Assembly: GCA_963924555.1 (NCBI GenBank)
Contig: OZ004598.1
Location: 4,116,501 to 4,180,500 of the forward strand
Direction of reading: 5' to 3'
Origin: Crambe crambe
Taxonomy: Eukaryota; Porifera; Demospongiae; Poecilosclerida; Crambeidae
DNA: 64,000 nucleotides
The notes beneath the pieces were generated by a model. The model was not told where the DNA came from. It did not search any database and saw only the letters and a list, made by a program, of their open reading frames with translations. The translations under genes and the position numbers were made by a program. Each line of letters begins with the position of its first letter. Position 1 is the stretch's first letter. This document shows positions 45,138 through 56,914 of this stretch, one piece after another.

Positions 45138-47559
45138 ATGCAGCATCAAGATATGGAATTCGTTCCACAAACAAGTACTTCCACAGATCCAATCTTAATC
45201 GATTCAGACAGAGAATCGACAAAGTCTGACAGCGAGAGTGAACCAGTGACTCTGCCAGCCAAAGCACAGGACATGTTCATCTGGAATGCAAAATATGAGG
45301 TGAAAAAAATATTTACTACTATAGCTAATGTTATTATTGCAGTTTGGAAAATCATCCATGCATTGCAAGATCTTGAGCTTCTTCGATCTTTTAAAAGTCA
45401 ACTTATTATTTTTTTTTTTTAGAAATGGCATGAATGTTCTGTCTCTTTTCACCCACCTATGTTGCAAGTGGTGGAGTACGAAGACCAGAAACTGGAGGTG
45501 AGGAGTTTAACAACAATAACAATGATAATAGTTCAATAGAATTAGTTCTCATAAAATTAGCTTATGAAACAAACCACCAATGTTTCGACCAGAATACTCT
45601 AGCCTTCATCAGGGTGATGAGAATAATAAGCAGAGAATGATAATAGTATTAATCAACTGGCATGATTCACCTTCTTTCTTTCCTTTCTCACTTCCATCCA
45701 AAACAGATCGATGAAAATGTACTGAAACACTTGACTCAACCGTAAGTGTCACTATTAAACTAGTGTAATTATAGTATGTGACAGTGTAGGGAGGAATCTA
45801 ATCCCCCAATCCAGTTACAATTAGCCAAATGACGTATTTCCATTGCATATTTTCATTTTCCTCTTCTTGCGGTTATTGAGCAATTAATTTGGTAATCTTT
45901 TTGAAGACGCTTTTTTTATAAAATCTACACTATTATTTATTACCACTTATTTCGTTTTGTCACTTCAGTTGGTATCATGGAAATCTCTCAAGACGAGAGG
46001 CTAGAGTTACTCTCCACGATTTCAGTGGAGGGGAAGGATCTTTCTTAGTGAGAGTCAGTGAAAGTTTCCATGGAAAGTATGCAATTTCATTCATGTGAGT
46101 TAATAGACTTTAATAATGATATTGAAAATTCCACTAAATACATTAAAATGAAGTTTTTTAATAATAGGCTTTAGTGAACTATGAGACTACCATTGACCTA
46201 TAGCTAAAGACACAGTTTATTGTCAATAGTCCTTTGATGGGCCTATGGACACACCACTAGTCTGACCTGGTGCTAAGCAACAGTGTCTGTTGATAGATTC
46301 TTAGTAAAGTTATACTAGCTATATAGCCCCTTTGAGTTGAGCGGCTCCTGGAAAATGGGAAACCTTAAAATAGTTGATTTAATCACACATACTTGGAAGG
46401 ATGATATCATGATATGATGTCATAAACCTTTGAGTGTCAGTATGTGTTAGTTTACTGACAGGTACACTCATAGCATGACATCACAACCTTGTATACCAGA
46501 CAGAGTCTTTTTATCATAGCATAATGGAGTGAGGCTTGCTATTGTAATCCTAAAAACCTTTTAAGTTCTTTTGCTTGATTTTAATAATGCCTCCTCTTTT
46601 CCCTTCACTTGTAGTCACGAGGAAAGTGTGAAGCACGTTGTGATAGAGAGCAAGCGAGACCCAGTGGCTGGAGTTCTATACAACATCACTCCAAGTGGCC
46701 CTGTCTTCAACTCACTCTACGAACTCATCGAAGAGGCACAAAAGACACCTCTTATTCAAAATCACATGTTCAACATTCAGCTTACATGTTCCCCACCAAA
46801 GGTGACTTGCTTATTATTATGCTAATTACAAGAGCTTATAAGTGGGGGAGGACGTTCAGGTTCATTTCATAATACCTTGAAGACTACATTGGATTAATCA
46901 TTTATTTATTTATCTGCAGCCTGACATGGTGTGGTTGCACAAAGGCGTCAAATCTCTCTCGCAGGCCGAGCAAATCCTGAGGAAAGAACACAGGGACGGC
47001 GCTTTCTTCGTATACAAGACACAGTCCCAATACGCCCCCTACATTGTCGCTTATAGGTGAGTTATGACCTTTAAACTTTATACTATGGGTACCTTAAATA
47101 CAGTGGAGCCCCTGTGGACTCCCTTGAAACGAGGACACCTCTCTAATCAGGACACTTTTTTTCTGGTGCCTGCATGGAGAGGTTCAGGTAGCATAAATAT
47201 CCTTCTCCTTGAGGTTCAGGTGGCATGAATATCCTTCGGAGTGTGGTAATGCTGACAGAGTGATAAAAATGAATCTTGATATTTCCTTGAATGTTGTGAA
47301 TACACTCATAACAATATACACTACCACATTCTTCATTCTCAGAAAAATGAATAACTAGGAAAATAGCCCTTCCCCAAGGAAACCCGGCCCTTCCCCAAAA
47401 TCAGTCTATTTGTTGTCCTAAACCAAAAGTTGATAACTCTTGACATCTCCCAAAGGTAAATCCAGTCGTTATGATTGTGTGGTCAAGGATTTGATAAGTT
47501 ATCCTTATACTTTCAATATGTGCGTAATGATTATCATTGTACTCTCTGCCTCCCTCCCC

Positions 47560-47597
<38 letters not shown>

Positions 47598-49081
47598 CCT
47601 CTCTATAGGTCCGAAGGCAGTATCCGGCACAATCTGATCGTACACAATCAACAGAATCACAGCACCTGCTACACTCTTAATCACGTTTCTTCACAAGTAT
47701 TATACAAAGTCATCCATTACTTCATGGAAAACCCAATCAACGAAAAAACTGTGCTTAGATATCCCGTCCCAGATAGAACAGTAAGTCAAATAAATGATAC
47801 ATCAAGCATGCTTTGTGAAATTCTAAACCATCTCTGTTGCTACTAGAATTACTGAAGTGTATATATAATATGGTTTTAAAAAGTAGTCGAAAACATTGAA
47901 TAGGGTGTTTTTTTACAGATGTAATTTGTACTGAGAAACATTTCCAAGTATAGGCTGTTCCATTGTCAATAGGAGTTAGTGTCCCTTGAATGGGGGGAGT
48001 AGCCAAGGTGTGTTGGGATCTGTGTTGGCTTGATAAAGACAGGAATGTCATTAACCTTGTAAAAAATATATATAAAAAAAGGTGTGCTATTGAAAAGCAC
48101 AAGAGCGCCTCTTCTAGTTGGCATGAAGTATTTTTATAGTCAGGAAACCAACCCCACAAGTTTTTATCATAGCTACAGTAATAGCCACATTATAACTAGT
48201 TATGAAACTGAATCAAGTCCTTAGACACATCATTTCCTGCAATGCTGAAGTTCTATACTGTTCAGGAGTAGCCCCCCTTATGGAGATGACAACTCTAACA
48301 AATATCCTACAGCACATGATTTCCAGGAATTCCAATTTAGCTAACAGGAAGATTCATGTTGTCAACCCATATAAAGTTACCGCTACATGGTTGCTAATAC
48401 ACTATAGATAGGAATGAGCCATAGAGCCATAGGCGTATTTATGGTGGCTCAAACAAACCTGATCCTTTCATGTCCTATAATATAGGACTGTGCAGTTGTG
48501 TAAACCATAAATTGCATGACAACCAACCTACAATGGATGTGGCTTAGGTACTTTAAAGTGGACTCTTTGAAGAGTTGTAAAAAACATTATTTCTCTCTGT
48601 CCCAGTGGAATAAAGAGTTGACCTTTTTATCTATTCTCTAGTCCACCATCACTAATTGCGGGGTTGCCCTCAAGGATTGGCTGGGAGACAGAGAAATGAA
48701 TGAACTCCACTTCCACTACGGGGCACTCGTGACCAACATTCAGGATAAGACCAAGGAGTGGTCCCTGGGAGATCACAGAGGAGACAAACAGAAATACTTC
48801 AAAAGGAGTCACGTCAGACTTCTCACAAGAGACGAATTGGCTTATATCAATGAGATGGTGAGTTTCTTGTTCTTGGACAATACTGTAGACCCAACTTAAA
48901 TGTACCCACTATTAATGTCTATTGGGTCTTTGTTATCAATTGTGGCTGCCCAGTGTTGTACTTTCTGGTACTATGAATGGTCAAGATAAAGGCATCTTAG
49001 CAACCAGTTTGTTTGGTTACTGACATCAAAGTTTTAAAATGATAATGGGGTGAAGTAAGTAATTAACCATGAACAACTGTT

Positions 49082-49152
<71 letters not shown>

Positions 49153-50135
49153 CAGAGGAGAATACAGAGCAAACCAATTCTTTCTGATTCTACGTCAGAA
49201 GGAAACAATTCCACTCACGACTGCAATCAAACCATTGAGCTTTGTCTACGGAACAACTACAAAGTGGATTTCCAACAAAGAGAAGAACAGCACAGGTCTA
49301 CTGTTATCATTATTCGACCTTCGAACTTATCAGAGGAGAAATATCAAAGCTACAAGCTATCTTGTCCTTCAATTGAAGTAAGTATGAAATGGTTACCAGT
49401 TAGCTAACAAAACTGCTTCTAGATTTTGGCCCTCCTTCCTGCTAGGGATGAGCAACCTTAATTAATAGGGAGGTGGTGAAAGCCTCCTTTGTATAGGATT
49501 CAACAAAACCCAACCTGGTCAGGGAGGTTGAAAATAGCTGGGGTAGGTGCTGTTGTGGTGGAGTTGATAGAGAGATGGTATCTTTAAAGTGGAGTGGCAG
49601 AGAATAGGGTGGTCTGACATTAGAAGGTTGAGCAATCATGCTCCACTATAGACCCCCCACTTTAATAACACATTGGATAAAATTATACTCCTTTTTGAGT
49701 AGAGCAATAATTAGTGGGAGCCATAGAGCTAAGATGTTTCCTCCTAATTTCCTCCATTGAGTCAGGGCAATAACAGGAAAGATCACCTTTTGAGTTTCAC
49801 CCATACTTACTAGTATACTATCAATAGGAGGTTTCCTTCATACCCCAGGCCACTACATCTGATATTGGCTTTCTGAATTTTGATAGACCAGCTGTTGGTG
49901 GCTCCCCATTACTATAGACAATTTTTTTGGAGCCCAGCAATTTTGAATACTAAAAAAAATGAGTTGGTTTTGGAATTAAAAATTAAATAATGCTTTTTTT
50001 TTTCCCCTTCAGGATGTGGATTCTTGGTACCAATCACTTAGCAAAGCCAACTGCCTACCTAAAGTGAGACAAAGGTCATCCTATCAGTTCTCATCCAGAG
50101 TCTCAAAGCTGAACAACAGATGCACCATAAGCTAG
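45138..50135 (+). CDS. Stand-alone PLC-gamma-type regulatory array (split PH-SH2-SH2-SH3-split PH)
   Basis: Ten exons (45138-45299, 45423-45497, 45707-45741, 45969-46094, 46615-46801, 46920-47056, 47609-47780, 48642-48857, 49156-49377, 50013-50135) encode 484 residues. An acidic N-terminus is followed by what looks like the first half of a split PH domain (about 43-80, MFIWNAKYEKWHECS), an SH2 (92-190, WYHGNLSRREA, FLVR with Arg119), a second SH2 (200-290, WLHKG), an SH3 (305-360, MNELHFHYGALVTNI) and the second half of a PH (395-456, ending DVDSWYQSLSKA). This order is that of the gamma-specific array inserted between the X and Y catalytic halves of phospholipase C-gamma; the catalytic halves, EF hands and C2 are absent, and the gene ends with a stop and AATAAA at about 50165. 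The second SH2 reads FFVY where FLVR is expected. A signalling adaptor or competitor of PLC-gamma is the likely role (inference). Confidence 0.85.
47566..47594. repeat. (CT)n acceptor tract, SH2-array gene intron 6
   Basis: CT array immediately before the acceptor at 47608; acts as polypyrimidine tract. Confidence 0.9.
49086..49148. repeat. (CT)n acceptor tract, SH2-array gene intron 8
   Basis: About 63 bp of CT ending seven bases before the acceptor at 49155. Confidence 0.95.
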
Positions 50136-51502
50136 CACAAGTGACTCAATCCAGAACCTCACTTAATAAATACACTCTCTCCTCAATTGCCTTTTTTTTA
50201 AAACTACCTACTCATTGCAATGTCAACTTGAATGTGGAAATATTTTCATCAGATAAAGTTTCTATCATACAAATGTGTGGATTCTTAAATTTCTTTTCTT
50301 ATCTTTGCTCACATTATTTATTTCAATTTCAAGTTATTATTATGGAATGAAATTTCAATTTCAAGTTAATATGATGGCATGATAGACATGAGGTCACCTA
50401 ATTAATGTGAATTTAGGGGGGGGGGGGGGTCGGTTCTTTTCAAGCTGAAAAACCAATCCCCCACAATCTGACTATTCAGTACATGAAATGCCTTGGCAAG
50501 AATGCTACATGGCTGCATTGAATGGAACACCACAATCTGAAATGCCTGAATAGGGAGGTTGTAGTGGCTTTGACTCCAAGGCCAATGGCATACAATTATT
50601 AGAGATCCAGAGCCAAGGGCTGTGAGAGTTCCAGTCCATTTATGAGGAAGAGGAGGTTTTGGCAGACATGCACAGTCTAAGGCAGGTAGACTCCTCAGAC
50701 TACAGTGCAGCCAATAGTGATGAGGAGGGAGGTTTTTGGCAGGCATTGTCTAAAGGAATGTAGTCCTAAGACTACAGACTCAGCCAATAAGCAATGACTG
50801 CCAAATCTCACTATCATCTCTGTGGCTCCAGATTTTACTGCATCTATCGTCTGTCCTATTATGAGAGCTAAAGATGTAGCTAAATTGCAAATTTTAAGCT
50901 CTCAGATTTGAAACCACTGTTTAACTTCCAACAAAACTATAGCCAGTATAATATTATAAGGCCCAAAATTTTTTTGGTGATCAACATCAGGACCAGTCAA
51001 CTAGCTAGCAGGACTAATTCTTCAATGTTTGCTGATATCAGCTGCTTTTACATCACAACAGAATCAGGATCCGATATTCCAAGAACTACTCTTTCCTTAT
51101 GGAATTTTCATGACAAAGTAGTTATAAATGAAAGGAATCCCCCCTAAATTATTGAATTTCTCCTGAAATAAGCAGCCTTAGAAAAAACAAACACACTAGC
51201 TATGTGGCTGGGATCTTGAGAGCTTTACCGAGAATTGAGTCTACACTACAAGTCAACACCTGTGGTTGCTTAGGTTACCAAGTGTATTAATAAACATGTT
51301 TACGTTTGAAAATAGTATAGTTAATAGCCAAGTGCTTAATACTCTGTAAGTGTGCCCATTACCAGTCCAGTACTATATCTACCCTTTACCAAATCTCCAA
51401 CAGCTTATTGCACTCACTTAAAGGTCCTAACTTTCTCGTCTTGGCCTGGGTTTAAGGGTAATGGCTAACTATTAAATAAACCATGATAGAGTAGAGACGA
51501 AT
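50136..51502. other. Convergent intergenic region
   Basis: Between the 3' ends of the SH2-array gene and DGCR6. It holds the AATAAA of the former near 50165, a poly(G) run at 50416-50429, and a duplicated block around GAGGAGGTTTTGGCAGACATG (50645) and GAGGGAGGTTTTTGGCAGGCAT (50725). I see no gene. Confidence 0.6.
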
Positions 51503-52117
51503 TCATGTGCTGTTTTCAATATTCCTAAGTTGTGATAGTTTCTGGATGAATCTCAAAATCTGGATCTGAACTTGAATGTCAAATGAGTTGTTGGTGACCA
51601 TGAAGAGGGGCACAGCTGCTTGGCACAGCGTTGACTGCTGATCGCTCACAACCTGATCTAGTTCCAGGATTATCGCTTGATCTTTTGACTTCAACTCTTC
51701 AGCCAAAGTCTTCTCAAGAATAGATTTCTCCTTTTCATGGTCTGCCTTTAAGAGAGGCAATTGGTGTGGCTTATGTCTACAAAGCGCTATTTCTTCAAAA
51801 TGTCTCTTAGTCATTTCAAGTTTTCTCATTTTGTGCTCACCAACTACTTTCATCCGTTTATTTAACAAATTTCTTTCAGTGAGTGATTGTATATCTTCCA
51901 GTTCTTGGACAATTTCGAATACTGTATTATCCAATAGGGAGAGTGCCAAGTCTTTCATATGACGGTCTGTCATTCTCTGTTTTAGATTAGGAGCCAAGGA
52001 ATTGCGATACTTGCAGAGGTTGGCAAAGAAGAGGTCAAATTTAGCACGAGTTTCCTTGGGGAGCCTGTCAGCATCTGATGGGCCGTAGTTGATACCCTGA
52101 GGGTTTCGATGTGCCAT
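51503..52117 (-). CDS. DGCR6 / gonadal family protein
   Basis: A single-exon gene of 204 residues starting MAHRNPQGINYG. Diagnostic segments match the DGCR6 family: LALSLLDNTVFEIVQELEDIQ, LTERNLLNKR, a central helical region with HKPHQLPLLKADHEKE, and the hallmark ILELDQVVSDQQSTLCQAAVPLF followed by FxVTNN and a C-terminal QILRFIQKLSQL helix. The vertebrate gene lies in the DiGeorge region and the Drosophila relative gonadal is expressed in the germ line; the biochemical role is unclear. The protein looks largely alpha-helical and coiled-coil. Single-exon structure contrasts with its neighbours and may reflect retroposition or intron loss. Head-to-head with the PLA2G15-like gene 620 bp away. 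Confidence 0.93.
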   Translation of the reverse strand: MAHRNPQGINYGPSDADRLPKETRAKFDLFFANLCKYRNSLAPNLKQRMTDRHMKDLALSLLDNTVFEIVQELEDIQSLTERNLLNKRMKVVGEHKMRKLEMTKRHFEEIALCRHKPHQLPLLKADHEKEKSILEKTLAEELKSKDQAIILELDQVVSDQQSTLCQAAVPLFMVTNNSFDIQVQIQILRFIQKLSQLRNIENST

Positions 52118-52737
52118 CTAAGGGGTAACCATAGATATAGAACTCTTTGACTAATGGAAGGTGTTTCATAATGTTGCCTACCCTTTACCAAACTACACAT
52201 GGTGACTTAAACGGCATCGCTTTGGTTGCTTTAGGGAGCCCTTTGGACACGCACTGCAAGCTGAGCGAGTGTTGCCTAGCCTTGGAGTCACAGCAGTGCG
52301 CGAATAGTACGTCCCATACACCTAACGCTCGCTGCGCTCGCTCCCGGATCCTTTGCAGGAGCCCTAGCCCTAGCCCTAGCCCCTTAGTCTCGCGGGCCCG
52401 ACCCTTTAGGAGCCCCTAGCCCTAGCCCTAGCCTCGTGGTGCCGTATAAGTCACTTGATCCCAGATCTCACTTACTTTGAGCTAGAGCTAGTCCAGATTC
52501 ATTCTTTAGTCGGCAGACGTCCAGAATATGGTGTTAGTCGCGCGAGCGTTGCTCATTGTTATTGAGTGGGCTTTAATTAGAAATCATCACCTGATTTAAT
52601 TCGGAAGGTGTGTGGTTGGTGTGTGGCTTCAAATGGCATGTGTATGGTGTACGTGGAAATGTATACGTGGCGACAGTGTACTTTGTGAAGCTGCTATTCT
52701 CCGGTTTCGCTAAGACAAGTTGTTGAAGTTTTCTAAG
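52118..52737. promoter_or_regulatory. Divergent intergenic region with CCCTAG tracts
   Basis: Separates DGCR6 (-) and the PLA2G15-like gene (+), so it should contain both promoters. It is more GC-rich than its surroundings and includes two short runs of CCCTAG hexamers (about 52362-52384 and 52412-52433) flanking a TCTCGCGGGCCCGACCC segment. The hexamer differs by one base from the animal telomere repeat CCCTAA. Confidence 0.5.
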
Positions 52738-55267
52738 ATGATAAGGTTATTTGCACTGGTCTGCGTGGTAGTCAGCTTTACCCTGTGTTCCTGTCAAAAA
52801 GGCTCTCCACTAGTGCTAGGTAAGTGTACAATTTTTGTTACAGCATTGATGTAATTATTCATTTTGCTACCCAGTTACAATGTGAGTAAACTAATGGATT
52901 CTAAGAAAGTTCCATAAATGCACCCATTTCCCCTAAAGAATTTAGAAGTGACTTAAGGAATATAATTAATAATAAATGCTGACCATGCAAAGAGTGTGTT
53001 GAACATTGTGTTGAATGATCCAGTGTGAGTATGTGTGCACTTCCATAATGGACCTAGTCTTTCTTTATGATCAGGTGATTTGGCTGTAAGGCTGAGTATG
53101 TGTGCACTTCCATAATGCACCTAGTCTTTCTTTATGATCAGGTGATTTGGCTATAACATATTAAAGGCTCACTATATTTTGGCCTGCATCTGAAAGCAGT
53201 TATGGGAGTATGCATGTCCCCAATAGTGTCCCCATCGAAATCTGTAAGTGAATCCCTGAAATCGTCTAATCCGCTCTGAGAGGTTGTCTCTCCCAAAAAG
53301 GTTATCAACACCTGCTATCATGTGCTTGTTACTATGTGCTTTGGGTACTTGTAAACATAGTATTAATTAACCACAACCTTTTAAACTTCCTCAATTTGTT
53401 ATATCACATGGTATTGCAGCTCACTTTGTCAGCACCAAAGTGCCGAGACACAGTGCTGCCGAGAGATGAACGGTATGCATGGTTCAGTGCTGAGACACAA
53501 GTCTGAAATGAACTACGTACATAATGGTACATCTTCAAGTTCAAAGTTCAAACCACACACATGCACACACATGAAAGGTCATCATACAATATTGCACTTA
53601 CTGGAGTCCAGGCTTTCTTCAGGATTACAAGTTGGTGAATGACAATCTAGAACATAGCCAATAGCTAACTTAGCTTGTAGGCCATCCCCTACTTGTCCAG
53701 GAATTTAGCCAGAGAAGAAGCTATGAAGAGCGAAAACAGCCAGCTTCCAGGTAGTACAAAAAGTTATAAATGACTGAACTTTGGCATTTTCAAGTGTGCG
53801 GACCCTTTACTGACTAGTCTGGCGTTGCCGACCCTTTATCTCCCTAGCCCTAGCCCTTTCCCTTCCCCCACTCACCAATAAAAGGAAGGTAAAGGGTCGG
53901 CAGTACCAGACTATTTACTGACTTCAGTCCTTGAAAGAGTACCGCTTGCCCCAGTCAAGAACACTTATAGAAGCAATCAAGGCTAGCATGCAATGGCATC
54001 AAGGGAGCTATTGTAGGAGCCATTATTGTATAACTTATGCATCTCCAAACCACACAAGTATACCAATTTATAATAAGAAGTCGTGCTGAGACATTCTAGT
54101 CTTTAAAAAGACTTAACTTATTGAAGATATAAATTTAGAGCCATGTACAAAATTGCGGAAGCCTAAAAAGGGTGCTGCTCTTTTAATCTTTGTGTACTAC
54201 TACAAATTATTCGCATTCTCCTTTGAAAGGTTCTATACAAACATGTAACCGACAAGGAACATTGTGTCAGTCTACCACATCAATTAGAGTGGAAATGAGA
54301 GGGCTTCACTCATCCTTAAACTTGGCCTCGTCCCCAGGCCCTCCTTTTTAATTATGATTGTGGAGGGCCTGGTACACGAAAATATCACAAAACCATAGAA
54401 ACCCCATAGCGTGGGTGTGTCCAAGGAAATACATTCCCATTGCAAACGTCACCATGACAAATCGGTGCTACGACCACGCACGAGCACATGGCCCGGCCAG
54501 GCCTAAGAAAGAAGAGGCGTTGAGCCATTGAGCTGCCACTGAATTCGAGTTTTGCTACGCTTTGCTAACCTAGCAGCAGATAGTATCAGAGCTGCCTATC
54601 ATTAGATAGTAAAGCTATCAAGTAGTCTAGATTTTAGGCTTAGCTGGATTATAAATAGATCGGCCTCAGAATTCTTCACGAGTTTTAGTAAGTCCTTGGT
54701 TGTATAGCCATAGCGAATTGGTCTTTTTGTTGTAGCGAAACAGCAGAAGTTCTTCTGAACACCTGGTGCCTTTAGGTCGATCCTGTAGTCGCTCCAGTCC
54801 GTAGCCCAAATGTGTGGGCATGGTCATAATGCTCTCGTGCACTGCCCACGCCCAATTAAGACGGTTCTATCCCCCCATGACTTCGCGTACCAGGCCCTCC
54901 AATAACTAAAAAGAGGGCCTGGGGGAACGAGGCTACCTTAAACTATCAACCTTTATTATCCTGTTCGTAGTATATGGATGAATGACTGTGTTATTATAAT
55001 AGTTCGTTGTCATAATTACTGGGACACTAGTAACTGATCCAATAACTCAGTATGTGTCTCTCCATCACAGTACCTGGTATCTTGGGAAACCAACTGGAAG
55101 GGAAGCTGAATAAGACCTCTTCTCCCCACTACCTCTGCACTAAGCACACCAATGACTACATCACACTCTGGTTGGCTGTCACTGATCTTTTACCTGATGG
55201 AGAGGTCGACTGTCTTTCAGATAACTTAAGGTATGTATGATAATGATGATTTGGTGGATACAGTGAA

Positions 55268-55337
<70 letters not shown>

Positions 55338-56560
55338 GATTAGTGTATGATCCAGTCACTCATAAGTACAGTGATGCTCCAGGGGTTACAACTCGTATCC
55401 CTGGATTCGGAGATACAAGTAGCGTAGAATACTTGGATCCTGACACCAAGTGGTTTGAGGTCACCCAATATTTCTATGCTATGGTTACCCACTTTGTGAA
55501 CAAAGGCTATACCAGAGGCAAGGACATTGTAGGTGCTCCATACGATTGGAGATTCTCACCCAGTAAGTACAATGCTAATATCAGAGGATGCTGTAGCATC
55601 ATACCCAGGATTTGTGTGAAGGAGCCCAGATACAAGGCTAAGGATGATTTTGTAGAATTTCAGGGTCTTCTTGGCTTACCCCATAGCTACGTAGGGAACT
55701 AGAATGTCATAATGCTATTAAATTTGTGGTGTGGCATTCAAACCATGAAAATTTCACCCCTCAAAATTTTGTGCTATATCTCATTAACTATTATAGAGCA
55801 GTATGTTGAGCAGGACTACTATGGGAGACTGAAGACCCTTATTGAGACCACCTATGCTAATAATGATAACCAGCGTGTGGTGCTGATAGCTCACAGCATG
55901 GGTGCACCCACCACTTTATACTTCCTCACTAAAATTGTCGACCAAGAGTGGAAGGATACTCACATTAGAGACTATATTACTCTCTCTGGCGTGTGGCATG
56001 GTGCTGCCAAATCAGTCAAGGCGTTTGCTTCGGGGGATAATGAGGGGATATGGATTGTTCCTGAAAGCAAAGGCCGAGCAGGTCAACGTACGTATCCGGC
56101 AAATGCCTGGTTACTTCCTTTCCCATCTGATACGTGGCCCAAGGACACCATTCTTGTCAAAACTCCAAGTAGAAACTATAGCGCTTGGGATTACAAGGAT
56201 TTATTTACAGATATGAAGTACGAGAGAGGTTACGAGATGTTTGAAGAGATTGAAAACCTTACTGGCTCTCTTCCAGCCCCCAATGTTACCCTGCATTGCT
56301 TATATGGAAGTAATATCAAAACTCCCTTGCAGTTTATATACGGAGAAGGTGATTTCCCAGACACCCAGCCATCAGTTATTAACGGGGATGGTGATGGTAC
56401 TGTTAATATCCGAAGCCTAATGGCTTGTAGCAGATGGCAATCTATGCAGACGTATAAAGTGACCCTGCAAAATTTTAGTGGTGTAGAACACGTGCATACT
56501 ATCAAGAATCCTGATGCTATCAAATATGTGGACAATGTTGTATACAATTCATTTCACTAA
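52738..56560 (+). CDS. Lysosomal phospholipase A2 (PLA2G15/LCAT family)
   Basis: Four exons (52738-52819, 55071-55230, 55339-55562, 55797-56560) encode 409 residues, close to the 412 of human PLA2G15. Exon 1 is a signal peptide (MIRLFALVCVVVSFTLCSC); the mature protein opens with LVLVPGILGNQLEGKL, the oxyanion-loop region of the family. Then come HYLC, RLVYDPVTH, FGDTSSVEYLD and GYTRGKDIVGAPYDWR. The nucleophile is in AHSMG, the acid in NGDGDGTVNI and the histidine in GVEHVH, completing the Ser-Asp-His triad; a cysteine near HYLC probably forms the lid disulfide. Family knowledge: the enzyme hydrolyses and transacylates glycerophospholipids in acidic lysosomes. After the nucleophile the usual PWGG reads VWHGAAK, a small change near the active site. 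Intron 1 (2.25 kb) carries a tandem duplication and two TIR elements. Confidence 0.95.
53024..53158. repeat. 67 bp direct repeat, two copies
   Basis: GAGTATGTGTGCACTTCC to GGTGATTTGGCTRTAA occurs twice in tandem in intron 1 of the PLA2G15-like gene, nearly identical, so recent. Confidence 0.9.
53815..53910. mobile_element. Foldback element, TAGTCTGGC family (copy 2)
   Basis: Arms TAGTCTGGCGTTGCCGACCC and GGGTCGGCAGTACCAGACTA enclose a CCTAGCCCTAGCCC stretch. Same tips as the element at 7006. In intron 1 of the PLA2G15-like gene. Confidence 0.7.
54321..54945. mobile_element. Non-autonomous TIR element of about 620 bp
   Basis: The left end (GCCTCGTCCCCAGGCCCTCC, then a short hairpin closing with GGAGGGCCTGGTACACGA) is repeated in inverted orientation at the right end (GCGTACCAGGCCCTCC ... 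GGGGGAACGAGGC). Each terminus is itself a hairpin, so four copies of the CCAGGCCCTC motif are present. The interior (about 54380-54885) has no reading frame with recognised domains. Lies in intron 1 of the PLA2G15-like gene. Confidence 0.75.
55271..55334. repeat. (CT)n acceptor tract, PLA2G15-like intron 2
   Basis: About 64 bp of CT ending directly in CACAG, the acceptor of exon 3. The whole intron is about 108 bp, so the repeat is more than half of it. Confidence 0.95.
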
Positions 56561-56914
56561 GCATAGGAACAAATGCTAATCATGAATATCACACTGCCAT
56601 TATTGCTATTCATACAATCATAATATTAATTTTTGACAAAAATATAATTATCATGCTCCCCATTATTTATAGTACTGTACTTATTTATTACATCATTTTG
56701 AGACATCTATTTTCATTAGTTGGCTGTGTTATATGGAGACTTTTCTTGCAAAGATGCTATGTCCCTAAGCAGTTCCAATGCTGTGCTTTGAATCTAAAAG
56801 TGACCAAGAGAGCATCTCTTCACTAATTTCCTTAAAAAAAAAAAATTCACTGCAAGCCCAAGAGAATTCTAACTTTTATGATCTAGTGTGCTCAATTGCC
56901 ATGTATAATGTAAA

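Noticed and set aside
52360-52435. Interstitial telomere or chromosome end
   Set aside because: The unit is CCCTAG, the runs are only three to four copies long, and normal genes continue on both sides.
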